Shown: in pieces, positions 1 through 5,623 of the stretch
Position numbering within the stretch: position 1 is the stretch's first letter
Layout of the letters: each line of letters begins with the position of its first letter
Source: Armatimonadota bacterium
GTDB lineage: Bacteria; Armatimonadota; UBA10988
Reading direction: 5' to 3'
Length of the DNA: 6,665 nt
Assembly: GCA_016183835.1 (NCBI GenBank)
Contig: JACPDV010000150.1
Span: forward strand, 1-6,665
Position numbers and translations under genes: made by a program
Notes under the pieces: generated by a model
Databases searched by the model: none
The model's input: the letters and a program-made list of their open reading frames with translations, nothing else
Told to the model about the DNA's origin: nothing

Positions 1-791
1 ACCACCCGCTGGTAGGGATCCGGCTTCTCCGGCGGCGTGGCCTCCTGAAGCTCCTTCTCGGTCTCCTCCTCCCAGACGTGGTGGTAGGCCGGGTCGTAGT
101 AGCGCACCACGCGGCCGTTGAACTCGAAGGCGTAGGGAAGGACCACCGGCTCGCGGTCCATCAGCCGGTGAAGGCCGCCGGTGACGAGGGTCTTGCCGTT
201 CCCCGGCGGGCCGTAGAAGAAGAGGCTCTTCTGCGAGTTGTAGCCCTCCTTGAGGGTGAGGAGCAGCTCGTCGCGCAGTGCGTAGCCCTCGAACGCGGCC
301 AACACATCGTCCACGGTGACCCGGTGCGAGCGCTTCGACTGCTCGATCACCAGTTGGCAGTATTCCGCGAACGGCACGGGCGCCGGCCCCACGTAGGCAT
401 CCTCGCGCTCGAGGTCGTAGCAGATGTTGCGACCCTCGTGGGTCAGGTCGAAATGCAGCGGCTTGAGATCGGCGATCAGCTTGCGGTCGCGCAGCTCGCG
501 GAGCACGTCCTCCACCACACCCAGGTTAACGTGGATCGCGTCGGCCACCATCTGGAAGGTCATCTGACCCCGCTGCTTGATGACCCGGAGGATCAGGCCC
601 TCCAGCACGCGCGGACTGATGCCGGCATCCTCGAGCGTTTTCGGCTCGGGCGGGCGGATGAGCTGGTTGGCGATCTCGATCGCCTCTTCGCCGTTGCTCT
701 CGGCTTGCTCCGCCCGCTCCTGCACCGCTTCCCGCACCTGCGCCGACCGGCGCTGCCGCGCAGTGATCTCTTCCGGGGTCAGGAATCGCAT
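1..791 (-). CDS. AAA+ ATPase with N-terminal winged-helix region, C-terminus outside window
   Basis: Open reading frame from ATG at 791-789 to the left edge with no stop; 263 codons are visible. A GGAGG (805-801) lies 9 bases before the ATG and fixes the start. Residues 1-40 are charged and helical (MRFLTPEEITARQRRS). Residues about 60-123 look like a winged helix-turn-helix (GLILRVIKQRGQMTFQMVADAI, then VVEDVLRELRDRKLI). A conserved-looking YVGPAPVPF follows at 133-141. The ATPase core opens with LFFYGPPGNGKT; the Walker A loop GPPGNGKT is residues 194-201. Walker B, sensors and arginine finger would lie beyond the edge. From memory, this resembles a widespread uncharacterised bacterial family with the order helical region, winged helix, YVGPAPVP, P-loop; its substrate is unknown to me. 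No signal peptide or membrane segment is seen, so it is probably cytoplasmic. It follows the ceramidase-like gene by 67 bases in the same direction and could be cotranscribed. ATPase identity is firm; biological role is not. Confidence 0.88.
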   Translation of the reverse strand, partial: MRFLTPEEITARQRRSAQVREAVQERAEQAESNGEEAIEIANQLIRPPEPKTLEDAGISPRVLEGLILRVIKQRGQMTFQMVADAIHVNLGVVEDVLRELRDRKLIADLKPLHFDLTHEGRNICYDLEREDAYVGPAPVPFAEYCQLVIEQSKRSHRVTVDDVLAAFEGYALRDELLLTLKEGYNSQKSLFFYGPPGNGKTLVTGGLHRLMDREPVVLPYAFEFNGRVVRYYDPAYHHVWEEETEKELQEATPPEKPDPYQRV

Positions 792-858
792 GACGTCCGG
801 CCTCCGTACCCTCACAGGGCCCCCAGGCGCTCAGTCTAACACAATCGGCCCCCTGCCG

Positions 859-2136
859 TCAGCCGCCGCACAGCCGCTCCACCGTCGCCAGAATGACCAG
901 CTCGGACTCCTCCGCCAGCCAGCCCGCCACGCCGAAGAACTCGTTCGCCCGGAGCCCGGCCTCGTAGCCGCCCTGGCGGCGGATCCGGGCATCCGGGATG
1001 TAGGTCGGCAGCCCGTTCGAGTAACCGCAGAACAGCGCCGGCCGCGGCACACTCTTGCGCGCCGCGAAGCCCAGCTCCGAGACCACCTCCCCGGGCAGCG
1101 CCAGGATCGACACATCCTCGCCCACGCTCAACAACTGGGCCTCGTAGGGCAGGCTCCCGGGCAGCTCACCGTCGGGCCAGCGCTCCAGCAACCAGGTCGC
1201 CCAGGCCTTCATCCAGGCGTCGTCGGACGCCGCCCACTGCCGCAGCTCGTCGGCGCTGGGCTGCTGCTCGAGCGGCAGCGAGCACTCCGCCCGCCGCGCG
1301 CTCAACGCCCCGTCGGCCGGCTCCAGGCGATCCTCCAGGATGTTGATCACCTCGTGCGCACAGGCCAGGCCCATGCGCGTGAACTCGGCCACCGTGCCCT
1401 GCCGGAACCGCGTCGGCGCGGACAGGTCGAACGTGCGCGGCCGGATGTTGCCGCAGGCGCCTTGGAGGTAGATGCTCCGGCAGTCGTGGCCCAGGGCCTC
1501 GTCGAGGCACCGCCGCGCAGCACCCGGCCAGTCGGCGGAGAAGCACGTCGCCGCGCCGAGCGTGGTGACGTGGCACGCGGCGTTGAACACCACGGCCGCG
1601 GCGGAGCCATCGGGCCGGAGGAACGCCAGCACCCCCACCGTGTCGTCGTAGAAGCCCCGCGGATTGGGCACCATCGGGTACGGCGGCTCGGGTCCACGGC
1701 GGTTGATCCCCACCCGGCAGCGGCCCCAGCCATGCTTCACGCTGACCGGCTCGAGCCGCTCCAGCGCCTCGCTCGCGGCGGCCAGCACGGCGTCGAGCAC
1801 GCTCTGCCGATACTGCGCGTCGATGTGCGGCGCCTCGATCACCAGGTGGTTGATGATGGCCGGGCCGCAGTGGGTGTGGGAGCCGTTGAGCAGCACCGCG
1901 TCGGGCGCGATGCCGTGCTCTGCCGCGAGCGCCGCGCGCGCCTCGGCGACGAACTCCTGATCGAACCCGAGCACATCCGCGCCGACGATCAGCAGCGTGG
2001 TGCCGCCGTCGGTCCAGGCCAGCGCACGCAGCTCGAGCGGGTCGTGCAGACTCTCGGACGCACCGCGCCCGCCGTACCCTGACATCCAGGTGCCGACCGG
2101 CGGGGTGATGTCGACAACGCCGACGCCAACGTGCAT
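859..2136 (-). CDS. Neutral/alkaline ceramidase-like zinc hydrolase (PF04734-type), short cytoplasmic form
   Basis: 425 residues from ATG at 2136-2134, preceded by GGGAGAGG a few bases upstream, to TGA at 861-859. The start MHVGVGVVDITPPVGTWMSG is the classic opening of the neutral/alkaline non-lysosomal ceramidase N-terminal domain family. The zinc motif SHTHCGP has H87 and H89; a second histidine is H189 in FNAACHVTTLG; E350 in ALPGE and Y379 in NGLPTYIPD fit the third and fourth ligands known from the Pseudomonas enzyme. The position of the catalytic Ser in the family motif GDVSPN reads GNIRP here (residues 229-233), so the nucleophile appears to be Arg. There is no signal peptide and no C-terminal immunoglobulin-like domain, unlike secreted ceramidases. 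It is therefore probably an intracellular hydrolase acting on an amide or ester of unknown identity rather than a true ceramidase. It stands between larE (186 bases upstream, repeat-filled) and the ATPase gene. Family assignment is strong, substrate unknown. Confidence 0.88.
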   Translation of the reverse strand: MHVGVGVVDITPPVGTWMSGYGGRGASESLHDPLELRALAWTDGGTTLLIVGADVLGFDQEFVAEARAALAAEHGIAPDAVLLNGSHTHCGPAIINHLVIEAPHIDAQYRQSVLDAVLAAASEALERLEPVSVKHGWGRCRVGINRRGPEPPYPMVPNPRGFYDDTVGVLAFLRPDGSAAAVVFNAACHVTTLGAATCFSADWPGAARRCLDEALGHDCRSIYLQGACGNIRPRTFDLSAPTRFRQGTVAEFTRMGLACAHEVINILEDRLEPADGALSARRAECSLPLEQQPSADELRQWAASDDAWMKAWATWLLERWPDGELPGSLPYEAQLLSVGEDVSILALPGEVVSELGFAARKSVPRPALFCGYSNGLPTYIPDARIRRQGGYEAGLRANEFFGVAGWLAEESELVILATVERLCGG

Positions 2137-2160
2137 GCTGCCTCTCCCTCGTCCGTGGGC

Positions 2161-2181
2161 GGTGAACGGTGAACGGTGAAC
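2161..2181. repeat. Three tandem heptamers GGTGAAC (left arm of an inverted pair)
   Basis: Three perfect copies of GGTGAAC stand at 2161-2167, 2168-2174 and 2175-2181, followed by a decayed GGTTCAG. They lie 25 bases before the start codon of the ceramidase-like gene. On the coding strand of that gene they read GTTCACC three times, in its presumed 5' leader. They are the reverse complement of the GTTCAC units at 2292-2315; over 24 bases the two arms match except at two unit-junction positions. Confidence 0.9.
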
Positions 2182-2214
2182 GGTTCAGAAGGGGGCACCG
2201 CCACGGCCCCGGCG

Positions 2215-2243
2215 AGGATAGCCGATGGGGGGACGGAGGGCAA
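2215..2243 (-). promoter_or_regulatory. Candidate sigma-70-type promoter for the ceramidase-like gene
   Basis: On the minus strand, TTGCCC (2243-2238) and TATCCT (2220-2215) are separated by exactly 17 bases; each matches the housekeeping consensus at four of six positions. Transcription would begin near 2208 and give a leader of roughly 70 bases that includes the three GTTCACC heptamers. It would exclude the nine-copy array. The match is weak and chance occurrence in this composition is possible. Confidence 0.28.
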
Positions 2244-2263
2244 GGGGATCGCTCTCGGGTCCC

Positions 2264-2326
2264 CGCTCACCGCTCACCGCTCACCGCTCACCGTTCACGG
2301 TTCACGGTTCACCGCTCACGGCTCAC
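2264..2326. repeat. Nine-copy heptamer tandem repeat (consensus CGCTCAC)
   Basis: Nine contiguous 7-base units with no phase break: CGCTCAC four times, CGTTCAC, GGTTCAC twice, CGCTCAC, GGCTCAC. Variation falls at unit positions 1 and 3, while the TCAC core is invariant. Because 7 is not a multiple of 3, all frames are read in turn, giving artefactual peptides such as SPLTAHRSPLTAH. The larE stop codon (TGA, 2325-2323) is inside the ninth unit, so the array begins exactly at the 3' end of larE. Short tandem heptamers of this kind are known in intergenic DNA of other bacteria, for example the STRR repeats of filamentous cyanobacteria; any function here is unknown. Confidence 0.95.
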
Positions 2327-3168
2327 CCGAGCGCGGACAGCGGCACGTCGATCTGCGCCAGCCCCTCGTTCATGCTCCCGCTGCGGAAGCCCTGCAGATC
2401 CACGGTGACGTAGAGGAAGCCGAGCGCCTTGATCCCCGCTGTCAGTCGCTCGCGCAGCTCGGCGGAGAGCATCCGGGGCAGGTCCTCGGCCGGCACCTCG
2501 ATCCGCGCCACCTCGCCGTGATGCCGCACCCGGAACTGGCGGAACCCCGCTTCGGCGAGCAGGTCTTCGGCCCGCTCCACTTGGTCCAGCTTCTCGGGCG
2601 TCACTTCCTGGCCGTAGGGGATGCGCGAGGCGAGACAGGCGAAGCTCGGCTTGGCGGCGGTCGGCAGCCCGTAGTGCTCGGACAGTTCGCGCACCTCGTC
2701 CTTGCTCAGCTCGGCCTCGGCGAGCGGGTAATGGACCTCGAACTCCCGCGCCGCGCGCATGCCCGGCCGGTGCTCACCCAGGTCGTCAAGGATGGCGCCG
2801 TAGACGATATGGCGGAAGCCCCACTCCCCGGCCAGCCGGCCGAGCACGGCGAACAACTCGGATTTGCAGAAGTAGCAGCGGTTGCTGGCGTTGGCGCGGT
2901 AGTCGGGGTTGTCCATCTCGTGGGTGTCGACCACGCGGTGCGGTATACCGATCCGCTCGGCCAGCTCGACCGCCTCGCGCAGCTCGCGGCGCGGGATGCT
3001 GGGCGAATCGGCGGTGACCGCCACCGCCCGCTCGCCGAGCACCTCAAAGGCCACGGCGGCGAGCAGCGTGCTGTCCACTCCGCCCGAGAAGGCCACCAGC
3101 ACGCTGTCGAGCTCACTCAGCCGGCGGCGGACGTCGTCGTGTTTGCGGTTCAGGTTGGCGTCGTTCAC
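2323..3168 (-). CDS. larE: LarE-type ATP-dependent sacrificial sulfur transferase, three-cysteine form
   Basis: 281 residues, the usual length of the family. The start is GTG at 3168-3166, with GAGG (3177-3174) five bases before it; no closer ATG fits. The PP-loop FSGGVDST (residues 27-34) binds ATP for adenylation, as in NAD synthetase and ExsB relatives. C98 and C101 form NRCYFCK and C178 lies in KPSFACLASRIPYG. In Lactobacillus plantarum LarE only the cysteine equivalent to C178 is present and is sacrificed as dehydroalanine; forms with all three cysteines are known to hold a [4Fe-4S] cluster that carries the transferred sulfur. This protein should be the cluster type. In characterised systems LarE sulfurates the pyridinium dicarboxylate made by LarB, before LarC inserts nickel for lactate racemase LarA. 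None of larA, larB or larC is in this window, so the acceptor is uncertain. The last five codons (LSALG) run into the heptamer array. An upstream fur-family gene lies 82 bases away in the same direction. Confidence 0.93.
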   Translation of the reverse strand: MNDANLNRKHDDVRRRLSELDSVLVAFSGGVDSTLLAAVAFEVLGERAVAVTADSPSIPRRELREAVELAERIGIPHRVVDTHEMDNPDYRANASNRCYFCKSELFAVLGRLAGEWGFRHIVYGAILDDLGEHRPGMRAAREFEVHYPLAEAELSKDEVRELSEHYGLPTAAKPSFACLASRIPYGQEVTPEKLDQVERAEDLLAEAGFRQFRVRHHGEVARIEVPAEDLPRMLSAELRERLTAGIKALGFLYVTVDLQGFRSGSMNEGLAQIDVPLSALG

Positions 3169-3207
3169 GGTGTCCTCGCTGGAAGCTCAACGCCGCGGTG
3201 CACGATC

Positions 3208-3236
3208 ATTGTTCCACGCGGAGCGCCAGGCGTAAA
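3208..3236 (-). promoter_or_regulatory. Candidate sigma-70-type promoter for larE
   Basis: On the minus strand TTTACG (3236-3231) and AACAAT (3213-3208) are separated by 17 bases, each matching consensus at four of six positions, in a locally AT-richer patch of the 82-base gap between the fur-family gene and larE. I see no strong terminator hairpin in this gap, so readthrough from the fur-family gene is equally possible. Confidence 0.3.
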
Positions 3237-3250
3237 CGGACGGCCGGCGG

Positions 3251-3685
3251 CTAACGGCTATTCTGGCACGGCCCGCAGACGCCGGTGATGACCAGGCGGT
3301 GGCCCGAGGCAACGAACCCGTAGAGGTCGAAGGAGCGCTGATAGAGCTCCTGCAGGAGCGGGTTCTCGACCTCGATGATGCGCCCGCACTCCACGCAGAT
3401 CAGGTGGTCGTGGGCCGGCTCGCCATAGACGTTTTCGTAGCGCGCGGTGCCGTCGGGGAAGTGCCGCACCTGGGCCAGCCCGGCATCGACGAGCATCTTG
3501 AGCGTGCGGTAGACCGTCGCCAGCCCGACCCGCTGCGAACCGTCGGAGAGCTGGTGATACAGCTCCTCGGCGCTCAGGTGGCCCTCGCAGTCCAGGAACT
3601 GCTCGGCGATGGACAGCCGCTGGCGCGTGAGCTTCAGCCCGTTCTCCGAGAGGTGTTGCCGCAGGATCCGCATTTCGGGTCGCAT
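3251..3685 (-). CDS. Fur-family metal-responsive transcriptional regulator
   Basis: 144 residues from ATG at 3685-3683 to TAG at 3253-3251, normal Fur length. The N-terminal winged helix holds GLKLTRQRLSI (16-26) and the recognition helix LATVYRTLKMLVDAGL (55-70). The dimerisation half contains HDHLICVECGRIIEVENP. H36, E84, H92, H94 and E105 line up with the regulatory metal site of Fur; Glu rather than Asp at 105 argues for Fur over the peroxide sensor PerR. C97-x2-C100 and C137-x2-C140 form the structural zinc site. It would act as a cytoplasmic dimeric repressor, most likely Fe(II)-sensing, although Zn, Mn or Ni sensing cannot be excluded. An in-frame ATG at 3673-3671 (residue 5) is a possible alternative start; neither ATG has a normally spaced Shine-Dalgarno. 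The strong GGAGGAG is 29-31 bases upstream behind a hairpin (see leader entry). No canonical Fur box is visible nearby. It sits between htrA and larE in the same direction. Confidence 0.93.
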   Translation of the reverse strand: MRPEMRILRQHLSENGLKLTRQRLSIAEQFLDCEGHLSAEELYHQLSDGSQRVGLATVYRTLKMLVDAGLAQVRHFPDGTARYENVYGEPAHDHLICVECGRIIEVENPLLQELYQRSFDLYGFVASGHRLVITGVCGPCQNSR

Positions 3686-3721
3686 ACCCGCGAGGTTGGC
3701 CCCGGAACGCGGGTCTCCTCC
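3686..3721 (-). promoter_or_regulatory. Structured fur leader: Shine-Dalgarno separated from ATG by a perfect hairpin
   Basis: Reading the minus strand, GGAGGAG (3721-3715) is followed directly by ACCCGCG (3714-3708), a 15-base loop (3707-3693), CGCGGGT (3692-3686) and then the ATG of the Fur-family gene. The 7-base arms are perfectly complementary and fill the whole spacer. If the hairpin forms, it places the Shine-Dalgarno next to the start codon, as described for the structured spacer of phage T4 gene 38. The dyad could instead be a protein operator. Folding is inferred, not shown. Confidence 0.45.
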
Positions 3722-3765
3722 AAACCGAGAGCCCGCCCCTCGACAAAGGGACGGGCTCTCAGTTT
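3722..3765 (-). terminator. Intrinsic terminator-like hairpin after htrA
   Basis: GAGAGCCCG (3727-3735) pairs perfectly with CGGGCTCTC (3752-3760); a C/A mismatch is followed by three more pairs (3737-3739 with 3748-3750) around an 8-base loop. AAAC (3722-3725) and GTTT (3762-3765) extend the stem past another mismatch. It lies 17 bases after the htrA stop. The T-tract on either strand is only three long, so termination may be partial. The minus-strand 3' arm ends six bases before the fur Shine-Dalgarno, so the stem may also belong to the fur leader. Confidence 0.6.
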
Positions 3766-3781
3766 CAGGACAGCGCCAGGT

Positions 3782-5425
3782 CTACCGGACCAACGTGCCG
3801 AGGGTGACCTCGACGTCCATCGGCTTGCTGCCGCGCAGGATGCTCAGCTTCACCTTCGCGCCGGGCGCGGCCTGGGTGAGGGCCTCCTGCAGGTCGTCCA
3901 TGGAGGTCACCTGCTGGCCGTCGATGGCGGTGATCACGTCGCCGCCGACCGCGGTCTGCTCACCCTCCACGTTGGCTTCACCGGTGGAGCCGCGGAGCCC
4001 CGCCTTGGCGGCCGGGCTGCCGGGCTGCACTTCCTTGACCAGCACGCCCGCCTGGTCGGGCTTCAGCTTCATCGCCCGCGCCACCTCGGCGCTGAGGTCC
4101 GCGCCCGCGATGCCGAGCCAGGCGCCCTCGCCCTTGGCCGCCTTCAGCCCGCCCTTGCCTTCGGCCGGGCGCGCCGCCAGCTTGACCTTGAGCGTGACCG
4201 GCTTGCCGTCGCGCAGCACGTCGAGGGTGATCTCCTGCCCCACCACCGTGCGGCGCGCCAGGAAGGTCACGATGTCATCGAAGCGCCGGACGTCCTGGTC
4301 GTCCATCTTGACCACCACGTCGCCACCGACCTTGATGTCCATGTCCTCGATCTTGGCCTGGCGGTTGCCGCCCTTGACGCCGGCCTTCTCCGCCGGGCTG
4401 CCGCTCATCACCTCGCCCACCAGCGCGCCGCGCTGGCTCTCGGGCAGACCCATCGCCTTGGCCACGTCGGGCGACAGCGTGGTCCCGCTGAAGCCCAGCC
4501 AGGGATGCTCCACCTTGCCGTCCTTGAGCAGCGCCGACACCACCTTGTTGACGATGGCCGACGGGATGGCGAACCCGATCCCCGCCGAGGCGCCCGCCGG
4601 GGAGATGATCGCCGTCGTCACGCCGATCACCTCGCCACCGCTGTTGCACAGCACACCGCCGCTGTTGCCCGGGTTGATGGGCGCGTCGGTCTGGATGATG
4701 TCCGGAATGGTGTACGATTCGCCCGGCCCGCTCGCGTCGACGGGCAGAAGCCGCCCCAGGGCGCTGACGAAGCCCACCGTCATGGTGCCTTCCAGCCCGA
4801 ACGGGTTGCCGATGGCCACCGCGAGCTGGCCCACCTTGACCGTGGTGCTGTCGGCCACCTGCACCGGCTTGAGGCGGTCGGCCGGGAGCTTCACCTCGAG
4901 CACCGCCAGGTCGCTGTCCCGGTCGGCGCCCACCAGCTTGGCCCCCGCCACGGTGCCGTCGTTGAGCGTCACGGTGATCTTGTCGGCGCCCTTGACCACG
5001 TGGAAGTTGGTCACGACGTGACCCCGGTTGTCCCACACGAAGCCCGAGCCGCCGGCGTGCTCGTAGCGCTCCTGCGGCTCATCGCCCTGGGGCGTGCGGC
5101 GGTGCGGGTTGCGCGGGTCGCGCCCGTCCGGACCACCGAAGAAACCGAACATGTCCGGGAGGCCCGGCATCATGCCAGCCTGCACGGTCTCCTTCTTGGT
5201 CACCTGCACGTTGACCACCGACGGGTTCACGGCGGCGTAGATCCCCGTCAGGTTGCTCTCCAGGCCGCTCAGCTCCGCCCGCGACGGCGCAGGCAGGGCG
5301 GACGCCGGCGTGGCGGTCGTCTCCGCGCGCACGCCCGGCGCCTTGCGCCAGGCGGCGCAGCCGCCGATCACCAACAGCAGAACAGGCACCACCAGCCATC
5401 GAGACCGGGCCCATGTGCTCTTCAC
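3782..5425 (-). CDS. htrA: DegP/HtrA-type S1C serine protease, lipoprotein with two PDZ domains
   Basis: 547 residues from GTG at 5425-5423 to TAG at 3784-3782. The frame is open further upstream to an ATG at 5560, but GGAGG (5438-5434) lies 8 bases before the GTG and the GTG start gives a clean lipoprotein signal: charged KSTWARSRW, hydrophobic LVVPVLLLVIGG, and lipobox Cys23. The next residue is Ala, which in enterobacteria permits outer-membrane sorting. The mature protein would be lipid-anchored facing the periplasm. The catalytic triad is H142 (NFHVV), D172 (DSDLAV) and S255 (INPGNSGG). The oxyanion and substrate loops resemble active DegP, so it should be proteolytically competent. PDZ1 spans about 308-415 (HPWLGFSG onward) and PDZ2 about 435-545 (WLGIAGADL onward); each carries a 10-20 residue insert before its GGDV motif. 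DegP-like proteins degrade and refold damaged envelope proteins and assemble through their PDZ domains. It is divergent from the aldehyde dehydrogenase gene and is followed by a terminator-like hairpin. No clear envelope-stress promoter was found upstream. Confidence 0.94.
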   Translation of the reverse strand: MKSTWARSRWLVVPVLLLVIGGCAAWRKAPGVRAETTATPASALPAPSRAELSGLESNLTGIYAAVNPSVVNVQVTKKETVQAGMMPGLPDMFGFFGGPDGRDPRNPHRRTPQGDEPQERYEHAGGSGFVWDNRGHVVTNFHVVKGADKITVTLNDGTVAGAKLVGADRDSDLAVLEVKLPADRLKPVQVADSTTVKVGQLAVAIGNPFGLEGTMTVGFVSALGRLLPVDASGPGESYTIPDIIQTDAPINPGNSGGVLCNSGGEVIGVTTAIISPAGASAGIGFAIPSAIVNKVVSALLKDGKVEHPWLGFSGTTLSPDVAKAMGLPESQRGALVGEVMSGSPAEKAGVKGGNRQAKIEDMDIKVGGDVVVKMDDQDVRRFDDIVTFLARRTVVGQEITLDVLRDGKPVTLKVKLAARPAEGKGGLKAAKGEGAWLGIAGADLSAEVARAMKLKPDQAGVLVKEVQPGSPAAKAGLRGSTGEANVEGEQTAVGGDVITAIDGQQVTSMDDLQEALTQAAPGAKVKLSILRGSKPMDVEVTLGTLVR

Positions 5426-5623
5426 AGCCACTTCCTCCTCAAGCTCCCGTCCCGGCTCAGGTCGTCGCGGTCCCAGCCCCGTGGCGCTTCGCCGGCGGCG
5501 GCTTACACGTTGCCAAACAGCTTTCCCGACCGGTTGGTTCCATCGGACCACCGCCTCCATTACCGGGAGGACCCCGCCTTCGCGCGCGCAAGATCGCCGT
5601 TACGCAGCCGTAGGAGCACTGTC
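5426..5623. promoter_or_regulatory. Divergent intergenic region between htrA and the aldehyde dehydrogenase gene
   Basis: The 198 bases between two divergent starts must hold promoters for at least one of them. I find no convincing -35/-10 pair on either strand. The only dyad noticed is imperfect, TGGTTCC (5535-5541) facing GGACCA (5545-5550), which could be an operator half-site pair. A run of alternating CG precedes the dehydrogenase ribosome site. No small ORF here looks real. Confidence 0.4.
5434..5438 (-). promoter_or_regulatory. Ribosome binding site that sets the htrA GTG start
   Basis: GGAGG within GAGGAGGAAG on the minus strand, 8 bases before GTG at 5425-5423. It decides between this start and the in-frame ATG at 5560, which would add 45 Arg-rich residues ahead of the lipoprotein signal and has no comparably good site. 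Confidence 0.75.

Noticed and set aside
78..839. A 253-codon plus-strand frame antisense to the AAA+ ATPase gene
   Set aside because: Val/His/Arg/Leu-rich shadow with no domain; the minus-strand frame has a Walker A motif and a proper ribosome site.
577..2082. A 501-codon open frame on the plus strand, antisense to the ceramidase-like gene
   Set aside because: It has no recognisable domain, is Arg- and Pro-rich, has no good ribosome site and overlaps a well-supported gene. Long antisense frames are expected in DNA with this composition.
2264..2326. CRISPR-like repeats
   Set aside because: The units are 7 bases and contiguous, with no spacers and no cas gene, so this is a simple tandem repeat.
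2176..3288. A 370-codon plus-strand frame starting in the heptamer repeats and antisense to larE
   Set aside because: The start is a GTG inside a repeat unit, the first part is the artefactual repeat peptide, and the rest is the complement of larE, whose motifs are clear.
3686..3781. A Fur box for autoregulation in the fur upstream region
   Set aside because: No AT-rich GATAAT-type hexamers are present; the region is GC-rich and dominated by the two hairpins.
3609..5021. A 470-codon plus-strand open frame antisense to htrA and the fur leader
   Set aside because: Ser/Pro/Thr-rich low-complexity translation without motifs; it is the mirror of htrA codon usage.
5501..5516. A sigma-54-like GG-N10-GC arrangement on the minus strand upstream of htrA (TGGCAACGTGTAAGC)
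   Set aside because: Spacing fits but the TT of the -12 element is AA, and no enhancer-binding site or sigma-54 activator gene is nearby; likely chance.
5426..5560. In-frame N-terminal extension of htrA from ATG at 5560
   Set aside because: The extension is Arg-rich, would bury the lipoprotein signal 45 residues inside, and lacks the strong Shine-Dalgarno seen before the GTG at 5425.
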